Positions 17,120-26,499 of a DNA stretch of 64,000 nt are shown piece after piece (the first letter of the stretch is position 1; the number at the start of each line of letters is the position of its first letter). The notes below the pieces were generated by a model that worked only from the letters and a program-made list of their open reading frames with translations, was not told where the DNA came from and made no database searches. The translations under genes were made by a program, and so were the position numbers. The stretch spans positions 1,798,001-1,862,000 of the forward strand of contig CBDIDV010000002.1 of assembly GCA_965277875.1 (NCBI GenBank), in the 5' to 3' direction. The DNA is from CAWFQB01 sp965277875. GTDB lineage: Bacteria; Armatimonadota; Chthonomonadetes; Chthonomonadales; Chthonomonadaceae.

Positions 17120-17459
17120 GGTAAGCGGGCCTCCGCGAAAAGGTTGTAATGGGCGTTGAATACTGCGTCAGAAGTGGAAACCCAGCAGGCGCGAAACGGA
17201 CAGCGGCAAGGGTCATACACGCAATCATACAGCGGCAAGGGCAGTGTCCTGCTCTATTATCGGCGGCCTTTACCCGTCAATGCAGGGGTATTTTCGGAGC
17301 AGGAGCGGTTCGGGCAGGAGTTGAAGGGGGACGCGTGGAATCGGAGATCAACAAAAATGGTGAACGATGCGTAAAGATCTGAAAGTGTCGGCAGCGCGAC
17401 AAAGATACAAAGTGTTGTTTGTGTTTGCCGCCTGCACGGATCAGGCGGGGAGGCGAGGT
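17120..17459. other. Divergent intergenic region, flhF-like / Uma2
   Basis: 340 nt with no convincing gene. It contains a short direct repeat (ACAGCGGCAAGGG near 17200 and 17231) and GCTCTATTATCGG near 17250. That 13-mer recurs near 24478, upstream of another minus-strand gene, so it may be a shared promoter element (minus strand: CCGATAATAGAGC). Confidence 0.35.
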
Positions 17460-18212
17460 ATGAGCGCGATACAAATTCCTTTTGATTTGGAAACCTTGCC
17501 GGACACCGGGGTTCGCGAGTGGCTGTTCACGCGCGATTTTTACGAATGCGCGAGTGCGCTGGGCTGGTTTCATGTGGCCGATACAGAGCTGCGCGACGGC
17601 ATAATCAGCCGTAAAAATTTTGGCGAGCCGCGCCTGTGGACGCGCGCAGAGTACGCGCAGGCCTATGAACGTGGCTGGTTCAACGGACTGCGCGTGGAAC
17701 TCGCACAGGGAAAGGTATTCGTCAAGTTGCCCGCAAGTCCAGCCCATGTAAACTGCGTCGAAGATGGAGGCGAGGTGATAAAGCGTGTATTCAGCAATGG
17801 ATTTCGCCGGCGGCGCGAAAGTCCGCTTCCGCTGCCCTTAGACGGCGTCCCGGAGCCGGACATTCTTGTCGCCAGGGGCAGCCGCGAGGATTTCCTGACG
17901 CGCCATCCTCAACCGGAAGAAGTCGCCCTGCTCATAGAGATCTCGGACGCCACGCTGCACTATGATCGCAACGAAAAAGCCGCTCTGTACGCTCAGGCGG
18001 GTATTGACGATTACTGGCTGCTCAACCTGCAAAATCGCACACTTGAAGTACGCCGCGAACCGGCGGCAATGGCCGGCGCACCTTACGGCTTCGGCTTTCA
18101 GCAGACGACGATCTACACTCCGGAGCAGTCGGTTTCGCCCCTGGTTCTGCCGACGGCTGCATTTCTTGTCGCCGATTTATTGCCGCCCGTCACTGTCGGA
18201 GGGCAGTTCTGA
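17460..18212 (+). CDS. Uma2-family (DUF820) putative restriction-endonuclease-fold protein
   Basis: 250 aa. PD-(D/E)XK-like core: PEPDILVARG, then LLIEISDATLHYDRNEKAALYAQAGIDDYWLLNL, the typical Uma2 signature. These proteins are abundant in cyanobacteria, Chloroflexi and similar genomes; their function is largely unknown. The ATG at 17460 has GGGAGG 6-7 nt upstream; the in-frame ATG at 17367 is less likely. A GNAT gene starts 18 nt after the stop. Confidence 0.85.
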   Translation: MSAIQIPFDLETLPDTGVREWLFTRDFYECASALGWFHVADTELRDGIISRKNFGEPRLWTRAEYAQAYERGWFNGLRVELAQGKVFVKLPASPAHVNCVEDGGEVIKRVFSNGFRRRRESPLPLPLDGVPEPDILVARGSREDFLTRHPQPEEVALLIEISDATLHYDRNEKAALYAQAGIDDYWLLNLQNRTLEVRREPAAMAGAPYGFGFQQTTIYTPEQSVSPLVLPTAAFLVADLLPPVTVGGQF

Positions 18213-18229
18213 CAGCAGGCTTATTCGCG

Positions 18230-19060
18230 TTGCCAGACACTGTCACGCGCTATGGAGCGAAAAAGATAGCACAAAAATTGACACCGGAACAACAAAAGAT
18301 GCTTCGCCTGCTGGACTATGAGCGCCAAACCATTGTGTATCCGGGCGCGAGTCGTCTCTTAGACGCGGGCGTTATGCGGGATGTGTCCGCCGACGGCAAA
18401 GCCTGCGAGATTGTGTACTCCGCCTGCGCCGAGACGGAGATCTACACGATCATCGAACAGCAGAGACAGTTCGCTCGCAGCGCACACTACGAATTGGAGT
18501 GGAAGGTGTATGGCCATGACAGTCCGCCATCGCTGGGGGAACGCCTGACGGCGGCAGGGTTTACGCCCCACCCTAAAGAGATGTTCATGGTCTTTGCTGC
18601 AAACGCCGCGTCTATGGATGGTTTCGAGGTGGGCGGCGGCGATGTGAGGCGAATCACGGACAGGCAGGGTCTGAAGGACTATCAGCTTGTTCGTGAAGAG
18701 GTTTCTGGCCGCAGCGACAGCCGAAGCATCGAGCAAATTGAGCAATATGGATTGATGCTGGAAAAGCATCCGAGTAACCTGAGCATTTACGTGGCCTATG
18801 TGGACGACGAGCCTGCCGCCTGCGGACGCGTGTACTTCCATGCCGACAGCCGCTTTGCCGGACTATGCGGGGGCCAAACACGCGAGCGGTTCCGGCGGCG
18901 CGGTTTGTTCACACAAGTGGTGGCTGCTCGTATCCGTGAAGCGGTCAGCCGAGGGATCATAAATATCTGCGTTGACGCGCTGCCAACCTCCGAACCGATA
19001 TTGAAAAAACACGGGTTTGTAAGCCTGACGTACACGCAGCCCTTTACCTTTGCGGGCTAA
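18230..19060 (+). CDS. GNAT-family N-acetyltransferase
   Basis: 276 aa. The C-terminal half has the GNAT acetyl-CoA loop (GGQTRERFRRRGLFTQVVAARIREA), followed by a terminal strand (KKHGFVSLTYTQPF). The N-terminal half looks like a degenerate second GNAT lobe, as in tandem GNAT proteins. The substrate is unknown. The start is unclear: TTG at 18230, close to the Uma2 stop, or ATG at 18299 (MLRLLDYERQ). Likely co-transcribed with the Uma2 gene. Confidence 0.78.
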   Translation: MPDTVTRYGAKKIAQKLTPEQQKMLRLLDYERQTIVYPGASRLLDAGVMRDVSADGKACEIVYSACAETEIYTIIEQQRQFARSAHYELEWKVYGHDSPPSLGERLTAAGFTPHPKEMFMVFAANAASMDGFEVGGGDVRRITDRQGLKDYQLVREEVSGRSDSRSIEQIEQYGLMLEKHPSNLSIYVAYVDDEPAACGRVYFHADSRFAGLCGGQTRERFRRRGLFTQVVAARIREAVSRGIINICVDALPTSEPILKKHGFVSLTYTQPFTFAG

Positions 19061-19145
19061 GATCGCTTGCGAGCTAAGATCGCCCGTTTTGCTGCGGCAT
19101 ACTTCTTGAGAGTGGCTGCTTGAAGATAGTGGATTGAGGAGGAGT

Positions 19146-19382
19146 ATGCGCTTTCCTTTTTTCGATGCCTGGCGTCAGCGGCTGAACCGCAAGCGCTACG
19201 ACCTGAATACCCTGCGCGTCGTGGACGAACGCATGAAGACGCGCGAACAACAGCGCGAGGAGCCGGAAGCCGATACGCCAAAAGCGGCGGAACGCAATCA
19301 CATCTACTGCCATCACTGCGGGGCGTCCATGTCGCAAAAGTATAGCATCTGCCCCGATTGCGGCATTCCTCTGGGCAGTTGA
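19146..19382 (+). CDS. Small zinc-ribbon protein
   Basis: 78 aa, ATG at 19146 right after an AGGAGG site. A basic N-terminal half is followed by a C-terminal zinc ribbon, YCHHCGASMS...ICPDCG (two CxxC). Such proteins are common but functionally unassigned. The ribbon suggests nucleic-acid or protein binding. Confidence 0.7.
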   Translation: MRFPFFDAWRQRLNRKRYDLNTLRVVDERMKTREQQREEPEADTPKAAERNHIYCHHCGASMSQKYSICPDCGIPLGS

Positions 19383-19646
19383 TCGCATTCGCCCCCGGTA
19401 TCCTGCGCTCAATCATGCTTCCTGAACTTTGTCCCTTGACCTCAACAGTTAAATTAAATGATGGCTGATTTGGGGGGATGGTTAATTTGCGTTCATTTGC
19501 GTTCATTTGCGGCTATCCACCCCCCTGCGCCCTGTTCTCACCACACATTATAAACAGGGTGATCTACCGTTTTCCGCCGCGTCTTAACACCGCCTTAATA
19601 CCGGTGTGCTACAATCCGCCACTATTTCGGAAAAGGAGCCTTCATC

Positions 19647-22184
19647 ATGCGACTAAGACATTATTCTATGTGGCTTGCCGCGGCGGGCATCGCGGCCCTC
19701 GGATTGGGCGCATTTGCGCGTCTGCCCTATCTGCATCTGGCTCACGGCACACACCCGCATACCGGACAGCCGCTTATCACGCCCGGCAAGGACGGCGACG
19801 CCACCCTGCTATTCAACGGCTGGAAGATCAGCCCGGCAGGGCGTTCTCTTTCTACGGGTGACTTTTTGCTCGGCGGCGGCATCAGCCCGGACGGCAAAAC
19901 GCTCGCCATCTGCAACGCAGGCTACGACAAGCACGCCCTGCACATCGTGGACATCGCCACGGAAAAAGAGGTCGCCCTGCTGCCCATTCCCCATACGCTG
20001 AACGGCCTTGCGTGGTCGAGTGACAGCCGCAAAATCTATGTGGGCGGCGGCGTGAGCGCGTCGGGCAACGACATCTATACCTTCGAGCAGACGGAGGGCA
20101 AATGGGCAGAGGGCAAAATCTTCGGATTGGCCGGCAGCGATCCGCAATCTACGTGCGTGGCGGGCCTGGCCCTGTCTAAAGACGGCAGGATGCTGTACGC
20201 GCTGAACAACTCCGACGACAAGCTTTACATCATGGATGCGATTACAGGGGCGGCGAAATCCAGCCTTGCGGTAGGCGATCATCCGTATGCCTGCAAGATG
20301 TCGAATGACGGCAAATACCTCGTCGTGTGCTGTCTGGGCGGCAAATCGCTGACGGTTGTAGACGCTGCCGCAGCCACGCCGAGCGTAAAACTCACCGTGG
20401 CGACCGGCGAACACCCCAACGCGCTTGTGTTTTCCGGGAATAATCTTCTTTACGTGTCGTGCGGCAACGAAGACACGGTTCACGTCTACGATGCTACAAA
20501 CGGCGATCCGATTGAGACCATTCGCACCCGCCCGACCCCCACTTCGCCCTCCGGCAGCACACCTTGCGCCGTCGCCCTCAGCCCCGACAACAAGACGCTG
20601 TACGTCGCGAATTCCGACAACAACGACGTGGCCGTGATAGACGTTTCCAAAGCGGGCGGCAGCCGTGTCAAAGGCTTTATCCCGACAGGATGGTATCCCA
20701 CGGCCCTGCACGTTAGCCCGGACGGCAAAAAACTTATTGTTTGCAGCGGCAAGGGCATCGGCTCGCATCCCAATCCCGGCGCGGTCAAGCCGGCTAATCC
20801 TGTTTCGACCGCCGAGTACAAATTTGAGTACATCGGCAAGCAGCTCAACGGCCTGATCTCGTTTGTGGACGCGCCTTCGGACGCGCAGCTCGCAAAATAT
20901 ACGAGGCAGGTACTCGCCAACACGCCCGGTCAAATCACGAAGACCGCGCAGCTGGGGGAAACAACCGTCGTGCCGTCCCTCCCCGGCGCAGGCTCGCCCA
21001 TCAAGCACATCCTCTACATCATCAAAGAGAATCGCACGTATGACCAGGTGTTCGGCGACTTGAAGCAGGGCAATGGCGACCCCGACCAGACGCTCTTCGG
21101 GCGCGATGTCACGCCGAACCATCACGCCCTGGCCGAGCAGTTCGTTCTGCTCGACAACATGTACTGCAACGGCGAGGTCAGCGTGGACGGGCATCAGTGG
21201 TGTGATGCGGGCATCGTCACCGACCATATACAGCGGTCGTGGGTGTACTCGTATTCCGGCAAGGGCAAATTCAACGACACGCCCGCCGTGTCCGAGCCTT
21301 CGTCCGGGTATCTGTGGGACGCCTGCAAGCGCAAGGGATTGACGTACCGCTCGTATGGCGAGTCGTTCAAAGCCCGCAGCAGCGAGGCGGCCCCGGAACC
21401 CGTCGAAGCGGCCACGACCAGCCTTGTCGGGCATGGCAGCGCGCGGTTCGTGGGCGTGGGCTGGCCCAAAGGCAAATTGATGCGCGACACGGACAAGGCC
21501 GACGTCTTTTTGAGCGAGTTCCGCGAGTACGAGCGCGCGAATACCATTCCGAACTTCATGGTAATGTCGCTGGGCGAGGATCACACGCGCGGCACGACAG
21601 CCGGCGCGTATACGCCTAAAGCCGCCGTCGCCTCCAACGACCAGGCGCTGGGCAAGATCGTGGACGCCATTTCGCACTCGTCCGCGTGGAAGGACACCGC
21701 CATCTTCGTAATCGAGGACGACGCCCAGAACGGCCCCGACCATGTGGACTCACATCGCACCGTCGCGCTTGTCATCAGTCCCTACACCAGGCGGGGATAT
21801 GTGGACAGCACGATGTACCAGACGGCGAGTATGCTCCGCACGATGGAACTGCTGCTCGGACTGTCCCCCCTGACGCAGTACGACGCGGCAGCCACGCCCA
21901 TGACCGCGAGCTTCACCAACCGGGCCGACCTGTCACCCTACGCCCTGCTCGGCCCCAAAATAGATCTGAACGCCAAAAACACCGCCGGGGCGTTCGGGGC
22001 CGTCCAATCGGGCAAGATGAACCTGGCCGAATACGACAAAGCCGACCCAGCCACCCTGAACCGCATCCTGTGGCACAGCATCAAGGGCGCAAACACACCC
22101 TACCCTGCCCCCGTTCATAGCGCTCTGACCACGAATGGACGTGTGCCGCAGAATACCGCTTCGCAGCGCGATAGTGACGACTGA
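19647..22184 (+). CDS. YVTN beta-propeller / phosphoesterase (alkaline-phosphatase superfamily) fusion protein
   Basis: 845 aa. An N-terminal signal or anchor sequence (MRLRHYSMWLAAAGIAALGLGAFA) is followed by a seven-blade YVTN/YncE-type propeller (~70-420; LSPDNKTLYVANSDNNDVAVIDV). A PF04185-like phosphoesterase domain (~450-800) follows: IKENRTYDQVFGD (catalytic Asn/Thr region), HQWCDAG, VIEDDAQNGPDHVDSHR (metal ligands). Acid-phosphatase/phospholipase C superfamily, exported. The AAAAGGAG site lies 10 nt before the ATG. The substrate cannot be deduced. A strong terminator follows. Confidence 0.85.
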   Translation: MRLRHYSMWLAAAGIAALGLGAFARLPYLHLAHGTHPHTGQPLITPGKDGDATLLFNGWKISPAGRSLSTGDFLLGGGISPDGKTLAICNAGYDKHALHIVDIATEKEVALLPIPHTLNGLAWSSDSRKIYVGGGVSASGNDIYTFEQTEGKWAEGKIFGLAGSDPQSTCVAGLALSKDGRMLYALNNSDDKLYIMDAITGAAKSSLAVGDHPYACKMSNDGKYLVVCCLGGKSLTVVDAAAATPSVKLTVATGEHPNALVFSGNNLLYVSCGNEDTVHVYDATNGDPIETIRTRPTPTSPSGSTPCAVALSPDNKTLYVANSDNNDVAVIDVSKAGGSRVKGFIPTGWYPTALHVSPDGKKLIVCSGKGIGSHPNPGAVKPANPVSTAEYKFEYIGKQLNGLISFVDAPSDAQLAKYTRQVLANTPGQITKTAQLGETTVVPSLPGAGSPIKHILYIIKENRTYDQVFGDLKQGNGDPDQTLFGRDVTPNHHALAEQFVLLDNMYCNGEVSVDGHQWCDAGIVTDHIQRSWVYSYSGKGKFNDTPAVSEPSSGYLWDACKRKGLTYRSYGESFKARSSEAAPEPVEAATTSLVGHGSARFVGVGWPKGKLMRDTDKADVFLSEFREYERANTIPNFMVMSLGEDHTRGTTAGAYTPKAAVASNDQALGKIVDAISHSSAWKDTAIFVIEDDAQNGPDHVDSHRTVALVISPYTRRGYVDSTMYQTASMLRTMELLLGLSPLTQYDAAATPMTASFTNRADLSPYALLGPKIDLNAKNTAGAFGAVQSGKMNLAEYDKADPATLNRILWHSIKGANTPYPAPVHSALTTNGRVPQNTASQRDSDD

Positions 22185-22209
22185 TAATCCACTTTGCCTG
22201 CAAACGAAT

Positions 22210-22248
22210 AAAGCCCGCGCAGAAGATTGCTGCTTCTGCGCGGGCTTT
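22210..22248 (+). terminator. Terminator after the phosphoesterase gene
   Basis: Perfect 16-bp stem AAAGCCCGCGCAGAAG with complement, 7-nt loop, then TTTGCTTTG. It lies 26 nt downstream of the phosphoesterase stop and separates it from the PEP-CTERM gene. Confidence 0.85.
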
Positions 22249-22434
22249 GCTTTGCCTGTCGGCTAACAGTGATGCGGGCAGGTATCTCTACGCGTTTTGA
22301 TGCTGTCACAGCACATACACGCACTTGTGCTATTACGAACATCAATACGGTGGGTTTATACTTCCTTTGTACGATGCAGTATCGTGACGCAATTCTCTGA
22401 CGTGCAGCCTCTCACACGCAAAGGAAAACCAACC

Positions 22435-23424
22435 GTGAAAAAACTACTCCCCGCGCTTGCCCTGGCCCTGATCGGTTCGCTGATCGGCTCGGCGGCTCAA
22501 GCGCAAACGAACCTGGGCGCGGCTCAGGGCTTTAATGCTTTCATTTTCGGCAATGTGACCACGACAAACGGCGGCGAGTCGGAAGGCCCGCTTGCCATCG
22601 GCGGCAACTGGACGACCGGCAGCTACAATGTTGATTTCACCAATCATCCCGCCACGCTTGGCTCGACCACAAACATCGGCGTGTACGTGAAGGGCAATGT
22701 GACTACAAGCGGAACCGCGCAGATCGCCTATGGCAACGCGTATGTCGGCGGCACGGTCAGCGGGTCGGGCAGCTTCGGCTTCAACGGCGGCGGCAGTCTC
22801 AAAAACGGGCCGTCGTTTGTGGATGGCAGCGTGTTCAATCAGGGCGCGTATATCAATCAGTCCAACTACCTGGCCGGCTTGTCGGATCGGGCCATCAACA
22901 CGAGCGACCCGAACAACCTCAACATTGACCTGAACAGCGCGTCCAAGTACGGCAACTTCAAAGTGTTCTCGATTGCCGCGTCCGACCTGAGCGCGACGCG
23001 TACACTCAACATCGCCAACTTCAACTCGGCTTATACCCTGCTTATCAACATCACGGGCGGCGATGTGGCGCATTTCGGGCTTCAGGTGAACGGCGGCAAT
23101 TTCGACCGCATTCTTTTCAACGACAACAGCGCCAAGATGTTTACGGTTGACAACCGCCTGCTCGAAGGCTCGCTTCTTGCCCCGCAGGCCGCAATCACGC
23201 AAAGCAATGTTATCGAAGGCAATCTTATCGCGGCCTCGCTGACCGTGCCGAACGGCAACGAACTGCACTTCGGGGCAGGGCGGCAGTTTGATGGCACGCT
23301 GCTTTCCGCCCCCGCCTCGGTTCCCGAACCCGGAGCGCTTGCCCTGCTGTCCGGCCTGGGACTGACAGGCGCGTCCCTCCTGCTGCGCCGCCAAGCCCGC
23401 AAAGGATTGACCTGCCGAAAGTGA
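22435..23424 (+). CDS. Choice-of-anchor A family protein with PEP-CTERM sorting signal
   Basis: 329 aa secreted surface protein. The GTG start at 22435 has AAAGGA 9 nt upstream and begins a clean signal peptide (VKKLLPALALALIGSLIGSAAQA). The choice-of-anchor A domain fills the middle (FNAFIFGNVTTTNGGESEGPLAIGG; YVKGNVTTSGTAQIAYGNAYVGG). The C terminus is VPEPGALALLSGLGLTGASL followed by a basic tail, a PEP-CTERM tripartite signal for exosortase/EpsH processing. Probably part of the exopolysaccharide-linked matrix. No exosortase is in the window. Confidence 0.92.
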   Translation: MKKLLPALALALIGSLIGSAAQAQTNLGAAQGFNAFIFGNVTTTNGGESEGPLAIGGNWTTGSYNVDFTNHPATLGSTTNIGVYVKGNVTTSGTAQIAYGNAYVGGTVSGSGSFGFNGGGSLKNGPSFVDGSVFNQGAYINQSNYLAGLSDRAINTSDPNNLNIDLNSASKYGNFKVFSIAASDLSATRTLNIANFNSAYTLLINITGGDVAHFGLQVNGGNFDRILFNDNSAKMFTVDNRLLEGSLLAPQAAITQSNVIEGNLIAASLTVPNGNELHFGAGRQFDGTLLSAPASVPEPGALALLSGLGLTGASLLLRRQARKGLTCRK

Positions 23425-23539
23425 ATTCCCGTCAAGAGTGAGTTCCCGCCGGAAGTGAGTTCGCGTCGTGGATTATGACGCAGCGTTCATTACGAGTCGT
23501 CAAACTGACATATTGCTTCACGTCTATTTTCAAATCATG

Positions 23540-24451
23540 TCACAGTTTGTTTTTTGACGTATTCAAATCCAGCATGGACACGCCCGCTACGTAATCGGTG
23601 GTAGCGGGCGTGAGCATAGCGGATATCGTCTGTACCACCTGTTCGATCCGCTCGCCGCCGCGCTGAATACGTTCCAGACCGGCGATCAGGGCCGCAAGGT
23701 CGGACGCGATTTCATCGCTCGTCGGCAGGAAGGCGGGAACGGTTTCCAAACGCGCTTTCATGCCGCGCATTCGCCGCAGCGCGCTCTCCCCGCTGCCCAG
23801 GATGGCGAAGAGGGGATTGTTGATCTCATGGCGCAGGGCGGCAGCGGCCTGCGCGATGGTGTCGGATTGGGCCACGCGCACGCTCGCTTCCTCGCGCGCC
23901 GCGCTGTGACACACTTCGGCCTGCAGCTCGGCGGCGATCTCCACAAGGTGCGTCGTCGCGTCCTCGGAGTAGCCGCCGTTTGCGTCCTCGTCGTCATGCT
24001 GCCATAAAACCCTCTGCGCGCTTGCCACCTGCCGACGCATCTGCGCCAGTCGCAGCGCGGCCTGGACGCGGGCCATGATCTCGAACGAACCGGCGCGGCG
24101 CAGCAGGACATCGTCGGGGCCATACAGAGGCCAGGCAGCATCCAGGGGCAGATCGTCCAGCAGCAGAATACTTGCACAATGCAGACTCGTGTTATCAAAC
24201 AGTCCGTGCCAGAGCGTACCGAGGCCCGCAAGATGTGCAGATTTACCCGTGCCAATCACGGCCCGATCTGCCGCCTGAACAGGCGGGGGCAGCACAACCA
24301 CATCGGGACACAGGGCGCGAATGTCTGATGCCGCTCTGTCCGGAGAGACGCCCAGATGCAGACGACAGCCCAGGCGTTCCGCCACGCCCTCAAACCGCCG
24401 CTGTATGTTCGCGTCCTGCTCGATAAGATAGATGATGGATATGTCCGACAT
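23540..24451 (-). CDS. Sensor-kinase-like protein with HisKA (DHp) domain but no ATPase domain
   Basis: 303 aa. Residues 1-130 look like a degenerate receiver domain (IIYLIEQDANIQRRFEGVAERLG; later SILLLDDLP). A coiled-coil and a DHp H-box follow, AALRHEINNPLFAILGSGE, with phospho-accepting His and the E-x-N-N-P pattern. The protein ends after the second DHp helix, so the HATPase_c domain is missing. ATG at 24451 with GAAGG 7 nt upstream. It could be a phosphotransfer/dimerisation partner of another kinase. It is divergent from purH. Confidence 0.75.
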   Translation of the reverse strand: MSDISIIYLIEQDANIQRRFEGVAERLGCRLHLGVSPDRAASDIRALCPDVVVLPPPVQAADRAVIGTGKSAHLAGLGTLWHGLFDNTSLHCASILLLDDLPLDAAWPLYGPDDVLLRRAGSFEIMARVQAALRLAQMRRQVASAQRVLWQHDDEDANGGYSEDATTHLVEIAAELQAEVCHSAAREEASVRVAQSDTIAQAAAALRHEINNPLFAILGSGESALRRMRGMKARLETVPAFLPTSDEIASDLAALIAGLERIQRGGERIEQVVQTISAMLTPATTDYVAGVSMLDLNTSKNKL

Positions 24452-24535
24452 CGCTGCCCTTCTCTGTTTGACGTTTTGCTCTATTATCGGGAGTTGAACG
24501 CGGCCTCTCCAGAAAACACCGGACACGCCAGACCC

Positions 24536-24565
24536 TTGACAGGAACGTTCGCTTTTGGGTAGCAT
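24536..24565 (+). promoter_or_regulatory. Possible sigma-70 promoter for purH
   Basis: TTGACA at 24536-24541 and TAGCAT at 24560-24565 with an 18-nt spacer, placed 25 nt before the riboswitch. A TATAAT at 24572-24577 is an alternative -10, but it has no -35 at the right distance. Confidence 0.4.
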
Positions 24566-24590
24566 GAAAAGTATAATCGAAACAATCAAA

Positions 24591-24690
24591 CGGCCTGCGT
24601 AACTGGCGTTCGCGAAGCGTTCACTTCGGGGAAGCGCATGGCCGGGGAAAGTCGCGCGCCTGGGCATCTGCATTACACCAACGTAGTGCG
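24591..24690 (+). promoter_or_regulatory. ZTP/ZMP riboswitch (pfl motif) upstream of purH
   Basis: The leader contains the two hallmark blocks of the pfl RNA: GCGTAACTGGCG at about 24597-24608 and CGCCTGGGCA at 24657-24666, separated by hairpins. ZTP riboswitches respond to the purine intermediate ZMP/ZTP and commonly control purH, which starts 57 nt downstream. A GC-rich segment ending in GTTTTT at about 24726-24731 could be the expression platform. Confidence 0.85.
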
Positions 24691-24746
24691 GGCTGACCGG
24701 GCGTTTGCGCCGTCTGCGCCGCGCGTTTTTCAAGAGGGAGATATTT

Positions 24747-26375
24747 ATGAGCGCCGATAATTTAACCACGCGCCGCGCCCTGCTCAGCGTGTCGAACAAG
24801 GCCGGGCTGGTCGCTTTCGCGCAGGCCCTGCGCGACATGGGGTACGAGATCGTTTCCACGGGCGGCACGGCGACAACGCTCGCGAATGCAGGTCTGGACG
24901 TGCTGAATGTCAGCGACGTGACCGGCTTTCCTGAAATGCTGGAGGGCCGCGTCAAAACGCTGCACCCCGGCGTACATGGCGGCATCCTGGCCGACCGCAG
25001 CAAGCCCGACCACGTCGCCGCCATTGCCGCCCATGACATACAGCCCATTGACCTTGTCTGCGTCAACCTGTACCCCTTTGCGGCCACGGTCGCCGATCCT
25101 GATGTCACGCTGGAAGACGCCATCGAAAACATTGACATCGGCGGGCCGGCCATGATCCGCAGCGCGGCCAAAAACCACAATCATGTGCTTGTGATCGTAG
25201 ACCCCGCCGATTACGACGCCCTGATTTTGGAACTGCAATCCGAGGAAAACGGCGTGGGCGGCAGTTCGCTTGCCACGCGACGCAGGCTTGCCGCCAAGTC
25301 GTTCGCGCATACGTGGCAGTACGACGCGTATATCAGCCTGTGGCTGGCGCAGCGCTTTGCCCTGGAGAACGAGGAAACGCCCTCCCTGCTGCCCGAAGCG
25401 TTCGCCGTAGATTATTCAAAAGCCCAGCCGTGCCGCTACGGTGAAAATCCGCATCAACAGGCCGCGTTCTACATCGCCGATAACGTCACGGAACCCTGCG
25501 TGGCGAACGCAAAGCAGATACACGGCAAAGAATTGTCGTTCAACAACATCTACGACCTGAACGGCGCGCTGGAAACCGTGAAGGAGTTCAGCGAGGAGGA
25601 TCGGCCCGCTGCGGTCATCATCAAGCACACCAACCCCTGCGGCGCGGCGCTGGGCGATACGCTGGCCGACGCCTTTGCGAAAGCGCGTATGGGCGACCCG
25701 ATTTCCGCCTTTGGCGGCATTCTGGCCGTGACGCGCATCCTGGACGTGGCGACCGCCGAGGCCATAACAGGCAAAAACACGTTTTTCGAGGCCATCATCG
25801 CGCCCGGCTACGAACCCGCTGCCATCCCTATCCTGACCGAGCGCAAGGCGTGGGGCGCGAACCTGCGCCTGCTCGAAGTGGGCGACTTGCACAACTGGCG
25901 CGCGAAAGCGAACGCGACCGGCCTGGACTTTAAGCGCGTTACGGGCGGTGTTCTGGCGCAGACCCCCGATCATGTCGTTATTACTCCTGAACAACTGGAA
26001 GTCGTGACGCAGCGCGCGCCCACGCCCGAAGAGATCGAGGAGCTGCTGTTCGCGTGGCGCATCGTTCGGCATGTCAAAAGCAACGCGATTGTTTTTACGA
26101 AGGGGCGTCAGATCGTGGGCGTGGGCGCGGGGCAGATGAACCGGGTGCGCTCGGTGCGGCTGGCCGTAGAGCAGGCAGGCGAGCAGGCAAAAGGCGCGGT
26201 CGTGGCCTCGGACGCATTCTTCCCGTTCCCCGATGGCCCCGAAGCCGCCGCGCAGGCCGGCATAACGGCCATCATCCAGCCCGGCGGCAGCAAAAAAGAC
26301 CAGGAGACCATTGATGTCTGCAACCGCTACAACATCGCAATGGTTTATACGGGCGTCCGCCACTTCCTGCACTAA
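24747..26375 (+). CDS. purH: Bifunctional AICAR transformylase / IMP cyclohydrolase
   Basis: Performs the last two steps of purine synthesis. 542 aa. The N-terminal MGS-like cyclohydrolase (SVSNKAGLVAFAQAL; MLEGRVKTLHPGVHGGIL) and the C-terminal transformylase (IIKHTNPCGAA with the catalytic Lys-His, SNAIVFTKGRQIVGVGAGQMNRV, FPFPDGPEAAAQAG) are complete. ATG at 24747 with GGGAG 7 nt upstream. Regulation by the upstream ZTP riboswitch is expected. A hairpin terminator lies about 100 nt downstream. Confidence 0.96.
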   Translation: MSADNLTTRRALLSVSNKAGLVAFAQALRDMGYEIVSTGGTATTLANAGLDVLNVSDVTGFPEMLEGRVKTLHPGVHGGILADRSKPDHVAAIAAHDIQPIDLVCVNLYPFAATVADPDVTLEDAIENIDIGGPAMIRSAAKNHNHVLVIVDPADYDALILELQSEENGVGGSSLATRRRLAAKSFAHTWQYDAYISLWLAQRFALENEETPSLLPEAFAVDYSKAQPCRYGENPHQQAAFYIADNVTEPCVANAKQIHGKELSFNNIYDLNGALETVKEFSEEDRPAAVIIKHTNPCGAALGDTLADAFAKARMGDPISAFGGILAVTRILDVATAEAITGKNTFFEAIIAPGYEPAAIPILTERKAWGANLRLLEVGDLHNWRAKANATGLDFKRVTGGVLAQTPDHVVITPEQLEVVTQRAPTPEEIEELLFAWRIVRHVKSNAIVFTKGRQIVGVGAGQMNRVRSVRLAVEQAGEQAKGAVVASDAFFPFPDGPEAAAQAGITAIIQPGGSKKDQETIDVCNRYNIAMVYTGVRHFLH

Positions 26376-26473
26376 CGTCTTCGCGCATCAATGCTGTCGA
26401 GCATGAATGCCGTCGAAGCGGCGTGAAGACAGGTCTGAACCTACATACTCGAAAGCGGCGAGCCAAACGAAGA

Positions 26474-26497
26474 GGGAGCAGAGGTTACTCTGCTCCC
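26474..26497 (+). terminator. Hairpin downstream of purH
   Basis: 10-bp stem GGGAGCAGAG/CTCTGCTCCC with a 4-nt loop. No T-run follows, so it is a terminator or RNA-stability hairpin. Confidence 0.55.
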
Positions 26498-26499
26498 CT

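Noticed and set aside
19809..21743. 644-codon minus-strand ORF opposite the phosphoesterase
   Set aside because: Antisense shadow; composition and Arg/Val/Gly bias typical of reverse-frame translation.
24572..24577. TATAAT as the purH -10 box
   Set aside because: No -35 at 16-18 nt; the TTGACA upstream is 30 nt away. TAGCAT fits better but remains uncertain.
24452..25180. N-terminal extension of the kinase-like ORF
   Set aside because: It lies antisense to purH and its riboswitch. The ATG at 24451 has a proper ribosome site.
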